A stretch of DNA of 16,527 nt from positions 1-16,527 of the forward strand of contig WKLE02002647.1 in the NCBI GenBank assembly GCA_014885115.2, read 5' to 3'. The notes below the pieces were generated by a model. That model searched no databases. It was not told the DNA's origin and was given only the letters and a program-made list of their open reading frames with translations. This document shows positions 1-6,760 of the stretch, one piece after another. The translations under genes and the position numbers were made by a program. Numbering within the stretch: position 1 is the stretch's first letter; each line of letters starts with the position of its first letter. The stretch is from Asterionellopsis glacialis. Taxonomy: Eukaryota; Bacillariophyta; Plagiogrammaphyceae; Rhaphoneidales; Asterionellopsidaceae.

Positions 1-477
1 AGAATATCCAGCAATCTAGTAAGTAGTAAGAATTCAGGAAATATTAGTAAATGGTAAGCCCACGCATCAATCATCCATCCTCAAGAGTGTCCTACAGGGA
101 GTGTACTTCACCAACTATGAGATGTGATAGGACCTAAGAAAGTGCATCTCTTGGTTTCTTCAGTTATTGAATTGAGGACAGCGGTATAAAGATGAACTAT
201 GGCATCATTTAACCAAGTATCTCTACGTAGATATGGTCCATCATTTGTAAAGAGAGCTGGTGCATAATGACTGGCACTTGGTGATGCTAATAATTTGTTG
301 ATCATTGTAGTTTATGTGTTCTCACAATGCTCTTTTGGAATATCAATAAACTGATAAAGTTCTTTAGGACCAATCAATGGAACACATCTTGAAATATGCT
401 TGAAAGGTTAGCATGCATTTAAGAAAATGTACCATTTACTTCAACACCATTTCCTTTTCCTCTAGAGTTATAGAGAA
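1..477 (-). pseudogene. Ulp1-like (C48) cysteine protease remnant, partial at left edge
   Basis: On the minus strand a frame broken by TAA (about 320) and TGA (108-110) reads VPLIGPKELYQFIDIP and then YLRRDTWLNDAIVHLY. The WLND-(I/V)-V-x2-Y block is the N-terminal signature of Ulp1/SENP-type (peptidase C48) domains, which cleave SUMO-like conjugates and are often carried by large DNA transposons. The catalytic His, Asp and Cys would lie further 3', beyond the left edge, so activity cannot be judged. Restoring the frame needs one extra A near 393 as well as reading through the stops. The next broken segment upstream on the same strand carries the PHD-like cysteine cluster, so both probably belonged to one protein. 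The Ulp1 call rests on one motif seen by eye; the host element type is unknown. Confidence 0.45.
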
Positions 478-480
478 CTG

Positions 481-1311
481 TTACTTTTCCATTTGCGTTG
501 GAATGATACTTCTCATTTTTTTGACTAAGGTCCTTTTGGATGGAACAAGACCAACACAGGAAGTGCTTGTATTTTCTCTATCATCAAATATCCATTTGGC
601 ACATTGTGGATGAACTGGATTTTTGCATTCAATGCATTTACATACATCATTATTGCAGAAGAAATGCTTGTACTGAAAACATGCCACTGGAAATTCCTGG
701 GTATATCCACCACCTTTTCTTGCATTGCAACACATGGGTTCAAGATGGTTTTCATAACATCTCTTGCATAAAACCAAGTAAGGATGTGTGTCTTCATACT
801 GAACAGAAAATTTATAGGCCCATCGTGCTACTACTTTGTCCTGAGATATCATTCTTCTGGAACAAGCACCATGTTGTGGTTTACTACAATGCAAACATAA
901 CAGGTCTCTGCTTACACTATCCTCTATCTTCAAACAGGAACCACAAGTAGCCTTTCTACCAGGTTTTGTTGATGATGTCCCAGGTAATCTTGTAATTTTC
1001 TTCTGCCTTTGTTGTGCACTTGTAGGCTTAGCAGGTGACTTTTGTTTCTCATCATCTGATGCAGGTTCCCCATCCTGGGCATCAACAATAGCAAAAATAT
1101 CACTATCATCAGCAGCAGCATCATCAACCTTCTCATCTTTCTCTGGAGTTAGTTGTGCTCTTGTATGCTTGGCAGGTGGAATTGAAGCATCATCTTCTGA
1201 TTCCATCACATACTCCTCCTCTTCCTCCTCATCATCATTATCTAATTGTGCAGTTGCTGGTTCTGTTAATGGTACTTGAACAGTTGCTGGTTCTGGCTCT
1301 GGAACTATATA
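481..1311 (-). pseudogene. Acidic linker plus PHD-like cysteine/histidine cluster protein fragment
   Basis: This 276-codon open stretch (stop TAA at 481-483, upstream TGA at 1312-1314) has no convincing start of its own, so it is read as an internal part of a larger protein. It begins with VPEPEPATVQ, runs through an Asp/Glu-rich linker with AKHTRAQLTP and AKPTSAQQRQ, and then enters a cysteine-rich domain. That domain has C-x2-C-x12-C-x2-C-x4-H-x2-C followed by a C-x2-C pair (LCKRC), the C4HC3 order of a PHD-type zinc finger. A second cluster follows (CKCIECKNPVHPQC). PHD-like fingers bind chromatin tails in known proteins; here that role is inference. A TA-dinucleotide slip near 1305-1310 separates it from the upstream segment, and the Ulp1-like segment follows. 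It could still be an exon of a live gene. Confidence 0.45.
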
Positions 1312-1939
1312 TCAATTTCTTTATTTGGATAACATGTCTTCATTATTCCATCCTCTAAGCCATAGGTAATTTCTTCATCATCCACGTCAAAAACATATTT
1401 GTTGAGCCAGTCATGGAATACAAAAAGAACTATGGGAAAATCTTTCTGCCCATTGGTGAGTAGGTAAAGCATCACACATCGTGTTTTGCCAACTGCTGAA
1501 ACAAGTCTGTTATCAGATTTTATTTCTTGTGGTTCTTGTAGAATCTTTTTTAGGTGATCTGATATGTTTTGATGAGATTACATGTCACTATTTCCCAACT
1601 GCTGAAACAAGTATGTTATCTGACTTTGTTTCTTGTGGTTCTTGAAGAATCTTTTGAAGGTGATCTGATTTGTGCTGGTCCTCATCAATTTTATCTAGGG
1701 CTGCAACACACCTAGTCACATCTTCTGGTTACATAATGGAGAACATTATCATTCATGATATCATCAGATTCTTTGAGTATTCCTTCCATATTGTATAACT
1801 CAGGATCCTCAAATTTATCTGAATATCTTTTCTTGAATCTATAAAACTGGATTGCTATATGAGAGTCAATACTTGTTTGGGCAAACATTGGCAAAGGAGC
1901 ACCTTGATAAGACAAAGGTGCTTCACCAGTTATATATTA
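1305..1939 (-). pseudogene. Unidentified protein segments in three shifted frames
   Basis: Three minus-strand frames read as one protein when joined. 1715-1936 gives YITGEAPLSYQGAPLPMFAQ and FYRFKKRYSDKFEDPELYN. 1591-1728 gives EDVTRCVAALDKIDEDQHK and SDHLQKILQEPQETKSDN. 1308-1581 gives a near copy of that last block, then TRCVMLYLLTNGQKDFP, VLFVFHDWLNKYVFDVDDEE and GLEDGIMKTCYPNKEID. The composition is that of a folded protein (aromatic and charged residues mixed), but I do not recognise a family. The breaks are a TAA at 1937-1939, a frame change near 1730, the 106-bp duplication, and a 2-nt slip at about 1305. With its neighbours it probably formed the middle of the large minus-strand gene that ends in the PHD-like and Ulp1-like parts. 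Confidence 0.4.
1489..1669. repeat. Tandem direct duplication, 106-bp offset
   Basis: A 75-bp unit at 1489-1563 recurs at 1595-1669 with roughly 88 percent identity by eye; both begin with the same 20 bases around ccaactgctgaaacaagt. On the minus strand each copy encodes SDHL(Q/K)KILQEPQE(T/I)KSDN. Because 106 is not a multiple of three, the duplication itself shifts the frame of the gene it lies in. Confidence 0.85.
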
Positions 1940-2018
1940 TATTTGGTGCAGAATGTTTGAAGTAAGGACAGCATGAACTGACCCAAACCATTATTCTTCC
2001 AACTATCTGTTCCCCTTT

Positions 2019-3050
2019 TTATTTTTGCTGAGAACTTCTTGATGTAAAATAGTGATCCAAATCTTGACTTGATGTTTCAATGAAATTCAAATATATATTG
2101 CTTCTTGTAGAGTATGCACCAATTATATGAACATTATTCCAGTTACCAGGAGTAATACCTTCATGAGTACAAAGTATGGAAGAGGTATTTAATGCAGCAT
2201 TGATGCTCTCTGTGTTGGTTTCAGAATCATCAAAGCATTTGCTGAAGAATTTGTTTAACCTCTCTCTCAATATAGCAGCATTTTTGTATGCTTGGTGCTT
2301 TCTTCCAGTTTCACAAAAATTGGTGAAGTGATCATGGGGTTGTCAAAATATTACATCTATCAGGTAGCTTGATTTTTCAGATTGTTTCTTTGGAAATGTT
2401 TGTTCAGAAATATACCTAATAAAAGAAGATACTGCCAAATGATCTACATTGACATAGTCATGTAGAGGTCTTGTGAAGAACCCAAAATTTCTTGCTAGTT
2501 TGCCAGTAAGCTCTATTTTTGTCTTGGGGACAATACACAGATGCCATGTGATATCTTTATCTTCTAAAACACTTACTGATGCTTCTTTACCACATAAAAT
2601 TGTATCTGCATTGTTTGCAAGTGACTGGTCTGATTCACTGCCAGCTACATCAGGGACAGAAGTGATTTTCTCTTCTTTTGGTAGATTACTAGATTTTGCC
2701 TCATCAGAAATTGCTGATGGGGGCCTTTCTGGTATTCTGTCAGAAGGGGCTAACTTTTCTTTGTCTTCACGTTTCGTCCTCAAAGGTGTCCTGTTAAGGC
2801 CATCCTGAATTCTTTTTGTAAGGGATGGTTTCTTGAGAGTGACAGGATTTTTCTCTTGACTGGCATCATCCCCTTGCTTGCTGTGTATTAAAGCATGATC
2901 AGCCCGTGTTGGTGTTGAAGGAGCTTTACTAGCTTTCTGTTTTTGCTTCTTTTTTTTCAAAGTTTTTATTTTTGGAGATTCTCTACCATATCTGGCAGCA
3001 ACTCTGGCACAACCTCTTTGTTCAAGTTCTGGATTTGGGGCTCTTGGAAA
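2019..3050 (-). pseudogene. Lys-rich N-terminal region and unidentified domain, one internal TGA
   Basis: A minus-strand frame is open from 3050 to 2346, stops at TGA (2343-2345) and continues in the same frame to TAA at 2019-2021. The first part is basic and low complexity (KKKKQKQKASKAPSTPTRAD, then many Ser/Pro/Lys/Glu). It then becomes globular: ITWHLCIVPKTKIELTGKLA, FGFFTRPLHDYVNVDHLAVS and, after the stop, PHDHFTNFCETGRKHQAYKN and GITPGNWNNVHIIGAYSTRS. That last block faintly recalls the C-terminal part of OTU-type proteases, but no catalytic Cys context is visible, so I do not name it. The clean continuation after the TGA shows the stop is secondary. It probably belongs with the segments at 1-1939. 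An ATG-less start at 2960 offers no convincing N-terminus. Confidence 0.45.
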
Positions 3051-3193
3051 TCATGCAGTATTTTTTTTAACCATTTTAATGATGTAGGAAAATGTCTTGT
3101 TAGTCAATACCAAAAAACCTTCCACAACTGATCTTGTTGTCCTGTATTCAGTATAATAATCAGGTTGTTAGCCACAAAGAAACAATTCAAAAA
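2969..3193 (-). pseudogene. Upstream helical segment of the same minus-strand gene remnant
   Basis: This frame, shifted relative to the Lys-rich segment, reads NTGQQDQLWKVFWY, a TGA at 3104-3106, then LTRHFPTSLKWLKKILHDFQ and LNKEVVPELLPDMVENLQK before TAA at 2966-2968. The mixture of aromatic, hydrophobic and charged residues looks like real helical protein rather than a chance frame. It overlaps the start of the Lys-rich frame, and a single frameshift near 2970-2990 would join the two. No family is recognised. It may be the N-terminal end of the large gene, since a TAA at 3194-3196 closes the frame upstream and only AT-rich sequence follows. Confidence 0.3.
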
Positions 3194-3196
3194 TTA

Positions 3197-3475
3197 ATTT
3201 GAAAAGTCTCAACCCATGTATGAACGGAAAACTATATAACTTATAAAGTTGTGACAAGTAGTGGGGCTAACAAAAAAAGTGCTTCTGGTCACCCAGCCCG
3301 ACATTAAGTCAATTGTTACCAGGGCACCCCCCTAGGCAACAGTGATCCTAAATTGGAACAAAAATCGGTTAGCCTCTAGTGTAGGAGAATGCTGAGAGGG
3401 CCAATATTTGGACTCTAGGTCAGAACACAGGACAAACAAAGACAGCTTCAATGTGATCTTGATTTTTTCGATAAA
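3197..3475. other. Intergenic spacer with an imperfect hairpin at 3314-3341
   Basis: No coding signal was found here. The only structure is an imperfect inverted repeat: tgttaccaggg at 3314-3324 faces ccctaggcaaca at 3330-3341, pairing at about 11 of 12 positions with one bulge. It may be the remnant of a small inverted-repeat element; it has no clear target-site duplication. Confidence 0.4.
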
Positions 3476-3891
3476 TCAGTACTGACTTATCTTTGGAGAC
3501 TTGACACTTGAGGTACGTGGTGCAGAAACTTGGAGCTGTTGTGATGTATTGCCTTGCTGTGCCTGATGCCTGAGTTGCTTTGCATTGCTGTCTGAAAATT
3601 TTACAAAAGGAGACAAAATAAGGTGGTGAGATTCTTGGTACTGTAGCTCATAGGATCCTACATGCAAGAAAAAAGCAGGCAAAAATAGGCAGCTTAAAAA
3701 AAAGAACACCAGAACATGATAATTTGTGAACAATTACCATGTGTGCACTGCATGCTATGGTGCATGTACTGCACACATCATTTACTTACCTTTCTTTTCT
3801 TATTGATGCGGTGGTACCAACAGCAGGATACTGACCGTCATCGCCAAAGCTTCTGCTGCTGTTCCTGTTGTTTCTTGCAGTGCTGTCCTTG
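3420..3891 (-). pseudogene. Possible two-exon gene fragment with a 198-bp intron
   Basis: The minus strand holds an acceptor (ttcaaacag) before 3891, an open stretch reading ARNNRNSSRSFGDDGQYPAV down to 3790, and a strong donor AAAG/GTAAGTAAATG at 3789. After 198 bp a second acceptor (attttcag) stands before 3591. Strict joining gives QQCKATQASGTARQY and runs to TGA at 3420-3422; the alternative frame reads HQAQQGNTSQQLQVS to a stop at 3476. The Gln/Ser/Asn-rich composition matches disordered diatom-type protein, but there is no start codon or recognisable domain, and two frames compete. The splice sites are the main support. It may be a fragment of a gene, or chance. Confidence 0.22.
3739..3778. 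repeat. Imperfect 16-bp-arm hairpin
   Basis: atgtgtgcactgcatg (3739-3754) is followed after 8 bases by catgtactgcacacat (3763-3778). The arms pair at 14 of 16 positions. It lies inside the putative minus-strand intron. It could fold as an RNA stem-loop on either strand; no function is assigned. Confidence 0.6.
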
Positions 3892-4084
3892 CTGTTTGAA
3901 AAAAATAAAAGAAAAAATGTGTAGGATTGTACGAAAAAACGTACCAGGGTCATGGATCCGGAAAGAACAACATGGTGTGGTACTGTGGTGTGAAGCGAGC
4001 ATGAAATGTTATCACGCAGAAACGTGCAGCCTTCGGCACAAAATGCACACAAAAAAAAATCCTTGGAAAATGCAAAATTCTGTA

Positions 4085-4250
4085 AAAATTGCATGGTGTT
4101 ATAGTATTCACAAATCATCCCTGTAAAATGTAGGAAATTATTGTGGGTATCCGTGAATAAACTACCATGCAAATTGCAGTGAGTACAAGTATGCACCATA
4201 TCATCCCTGAAAATGCAGGGAATTATTGGGCGAAAAACAGGTAAATTTGC
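4085..4250. repeat. Cluster of inverted and direct repeats, MITE-like
   Basis: An inverted pair at 4088-4111 (attgcatggt ... tattcac) and 4153-4175 (gtgaataa ... accatgcaaatt) shares about 20 pairing positions with small gaps. A direct pair starts with atcatccctg at 4114 and 4200 (86-bp offset) and continues through variants of gcagggaattattg; a shorter relative, gcagggaataattg, stands near 5068. A further AATTTGCATG lies near 4243. This density of short repeats, with no coding signal, suggests a small non-autonomous inverted-repeat element, but no duplicated target site was identified. Confidence 0.35.
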
Positions 4251-4289
4251 ATGAACACTATGATTTACTATGAGTTTCTATGCAGCCGA

Positions 4290-4979
4290 ATAATTTCACC
4301 TACTAAAAATACAATAATCAAAGTTGATTATCTCCCTTTAGAAAAGAAGTCAGAGTACCCTTGCTTTTTCCATGGTGAACCATGTTTTTATGACAATTTG
4401 GAACTGGCCTTTATTAATAAAAAGGCCTGAGACATTGGTATTGAAGAGGATGTCCATCCAGACTTAACTCAACTTGTTGATGATACAGGAGAGTGTTTTT
4501 TGCAGCTTATCATTTCCATCAACAAAAAGAACGGAACAAGAATTTAGGGAGTCTAAGTGACCAATGCCAGTGTAAGTAGTGCACCAATAATCACATACAA
4601 ATTGGTGCAGGATCATCTTGCGCTCCAGCCAAACATCCTACCCCATCTGTACTTTAAGATACTACTACTACTACTGGAAGAAAAAAAGACAGAAAAAAAT
4701 GACAGCTTTCTATTTTGACAAGAAGAACACAAATATCCTGTCCCAGCAAAATTTCTTCAACCAGCCCTGGCACAGATTCCTGTGCCATTTATGCCACCAC
4801 AACATACTATGGGGTACTTCCAACCCCAAATAATGCCCATGATGATGCCAATAATGCCTATGCCTGCACCAAAAAAGAAATACAGATTCAATATTGGTGC
4901 AGTTTGTTTTATCCTTGGGATGTTCTCAACAATCAAAATGGCCATCTACTGCCATGTAATTACCGCAAAAATAAGGTAG
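4290..4979 (+). pseudogene. Unidentified coding-like frame with four internal stops
   Basis: One plus-strand frame stays protein-like for about 690 bases despite TGA at 4428, TAG at 4545, TAA at 4554 and TGA at 4716. It reads KVDYLPLEKKSEYPCFFHGE, CFYDNLELAFINKKA, EDVHPDLTQLVDDTGECFLQ, ITYKLVQDHLALQPNILPHL and KYPVPAKFLQPALAQIPVPF, then a Pro/Met-rich stretch (QPQIMPMMMPIMPMPAPKKK) and a hydrophobic end closing at TAG 4977. That the same frame remains plausible across all four stops argues for an old gene with point-mutation decay rather than chance. No family is recognised. A Tc1/IS630-type signature follows about 270 bp downstream on the same strand in the same phase, so this could be part of a transposon, but no HTH or DDE motif is seen within it. 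Confidence 0.35.
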
Positions 4980-5245
4980 GAAAATAAATATACATACTAA
5001 ATACTAGTTAATTCTTTTTTACAGTACCTTTTAGTGCTAGGGTTTCTTTTTCCCCGCAACTTGCAGGGAATAATTGAGATGCCTTTCCATTAGGGATTGG
5101 GGGCTACACCCCTAAATCACTTTTCTTCCTTTTTCCACCTTCCTCCTTTATTAGGGATCAGGGGCTTCACTCCCTCCCTCCTTTTTCTCCCTTTTTGGCC
5201 AAATTGGTCGGGGGCTTTGCAAGACTCATTTTTTTGAATCTGTAG
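4980..5245. other. Spacer, low-complexity pyrimidine-rich
   Basis: No gene is visible. Two similar T/C-rich stretches follow 'attaggga' (5091 and 5152), each with a 'ggggct' and a run of cctcc/ttttcc, and may be diverged copies of one short repeat. A possible plus-strand intron (gtaggaaa at about 4975 to ttttttacag at about 5024) is weak. Confidence 0.3.
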
Positions 5246-5299
5246 AGCACAGAACTTAACCCTATTGAAGTATGTTTTGGACAGCTTAAATATTTATAA
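5246..5299 (+). pseudogene. Tc1/mariner/IS630-type DDE transposase C-terminal fragment
   Basis: After a TAG at 5243, the plus strand reads STELNPIEVCFGQLKYL and stops at TAA 5297-5299. The core (S-x-E/D-L-N-P-I-E, then F-x2-L-K) is the well-known end of the catalytic domain of Tc1/mariner and IS630 transposases, in which this Glu or Asp supplies the third metal-binding residue. Only about 17 codons are recognisable and nothing clearly transposase-like is seen beside them, so this is a small relic. The motif is short, but all its key positions are present in order. Confidence 0.45.
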
Positions 5300-5325
5300 T
5301 TATTTAAACTAGAAAAGTACAGTAC

Positions 5326-6269
5326 CTACACAGGAGTTTCTGCGTTGTTGTTGTTGTTGTTGTTTTGTGCTTGTGCTTGTGCTTGTGCTTGTGCTTATTG
5401 TCTTTGTTGTCTTTGTCGTGTTGGTGGCAATGGTGATGCACCATGATCAGTGTGAGCAACATCAACGCCAACTGTTTCATTATGTTGCTAGGCATGGAAG
5501 ATGCCTTGATCAAATATATCATGTTGCGGCAAGCCCAATGCCTGTCGTAAGGAATTAAGATCAACTGGAACTTCTACCCATGATCCAAATAGTTGTATCT
5601 TGATCTTCTTTGCTGTGTGATCATGATTATTGTTGGCTAATACTTCCTCTTGATCAAGTGCCCTCCTCCTCTCATCTAGACGTTGAGTTTGTATTGTTGT
5701 GTTGTCATTTGGAATCAAAAATTCTGACCCTTCTGGTTGCTGTGCCTGATGAACTGTTAGATGGTGGCGTGTGATATCTCCAAGTTGTATACCCTCAGCA
5801 TCTTCATAGCTGCTGCTTCTTGAATTTCAACTGCAGTAGCATGTCTTAAACCAGTAGGAACTGCAGGCTCACACAGTGCTCTCCTGTGAATGTACAAAAA
5901 CACATAAAAAAACTTCCACAACAGCCTTGCCCAAGCATCTACATCCCTCTTTGCTATCAACCTCCATCTTCCTCTTGTTAAATCTTAAAAATTATTTTCA
6001 CACAAGATGGCATACTGGCTTTGTGATGCTCCCTTGGACTTCTTGAAGTAAACATCATCAGAAATAAGCTGTGCATTGAACAGCATACGGCAAACAAAAG
6101 AGAGAGTCTTAGCCTTAAGAACTTCAACACCTTCACTAATCTTGACCTTGAAATCAGTAGAGGTACCCCCTCGTGGATCGTCTCTTATGTCACTTTTACG
6201 AATGGTGCACTTGAATTGACATTCCGTGTTGACATCAAGGGGGGCAGCATTGGATGGTTGCTGTGCCAT
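5326..6269 (-). pseudogene. Broken gene of a diatom-repeat-associated unknown family
   Basis: A start ATG at 6267-6269 opens MAQQPSNAAPLDVNTECQFK, then DFKVKISEGVEVLKAKTLSF and DDVYFKKSKGASQSQYAILC before TAA at 5985-5987. The same frame continues as DLTRGRWRLIAKRDVDAWAR, LLWKFFYVFLYIHRRALCEP and PTGLRHATAVEIQEAAA. It switches frame between 5826 and 5760 to EDAEGIQLGDITRHHLTVHQ, AQQPEGSEFLIPNDNTTIQT, DERRRALDQEEVLANN and LNSLRQALGLPQHDIFDQGI. A TAG at 5488-5490, a TAA at 5395 and the (QA)5N7 tract follow before the final TAG at 5326. From memory, similar proteins recur as 'unknown' in diatom genomes near transposons; no biochemical role is known to me. The middle (RWRLI, LLWKFFY) looks structured, the C-terminus disordered. 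An intron cannot fully explain the in-frame stops. Confidence 0.5.
5341..5397. repeat. Microsatellites: (GTT)n and five TTGTGC units
   Basis: About seven GTT triplets at 5344-5364 are followed by five perfect TTGTGC hexamers at 5365-5394. On the minus strand they encode (Gln-Ala)5 and then Asn7, in frame with the broken gene upstream, so they were probably the coding tail of that gene. Confidence 0.85.
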
Positions 6270-6760
6270 GATTTTTGTATCGAATATGCTGTTTTCTCGA
6301 TCGGAGCGCTTTTTTCTTCTTTGCTGGCTGCACACGACAGCGAGGCGTGCACGTGGTCCCCTGTCAGATCGAAATCTTTCGCTCTCATCTAGGACCAGAA
6401 AAAGAAAGGGTGACTCAAATCTACGAGTGGTACATACTTTGACGAGGTCTGATTTATTTCTGATTTACCTCTAATTTAGACTCTTAAAATCGAGGAAAAA
6501 ACATATGAAATCAACAGTAATAACAGTTATAATAAAAAAAATCAAGATAGCCATGTTTTCCAGTATTGCTGATAGCATAGATAGAGATACATCCATTAAA
6601 TTACATTTAAGTAAAAGCTACCATTTTTTAAAAAAGAAAACACGATTGTCGGTTCAAGAGAAAAAAATTCATGGCTTCACACTTTGCTGCTATCCCCGAT
6701 ATTTTCTTTCCAATCATGATGTATCTCTGTTCATTATGTGTGTGGGGACACAATGTGTCG
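6270..6760. other. Intergenic spacer between two minus-strand genes
   Basis: This 491-bp AT-rich stretch is the 3' side of the 865-codon gene and the presumed promoter side of the broken gene starting at 6269. No clear poly(A) signal, TATA box or repeat was identified, and the plus-strand frames here have no protein-like composition. Confidence 0.4.

Noticed and set aside
2019..2340. OTU-type deubiquitinase domain
   Set aside because: Only a vague resemblance (GNWNNVHIIGAYS) was seen; no D-G-N-C catalytic motif was found upstream, so the name was not used.
3595..3733. Signal-peptide-like start (hydrophobic MFTNYHVLVFFFLSCLFLP) on the minus strand
   Set aside because: It falls in the T-rich, pyrimidine-tract part of the candidate intron just upstream of an acceptor site, so the hydrophobicity is a composition effect.
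4406..4427. Hairpin ggccttt ... aaaggcc as a terminator
   Set aside because: The stem is only 7 bp, lies inside the coding-like frame at 4290-4979, and intrinsic hairpin terminators are not expected in a eukaryotic nucleus.
5367..5558. Plus-strand LVLVLVLV frame resembling a transmembrane protein
   Set aside because: It is the antisense of the (Gln-Ala)n microsatellite coding tail.
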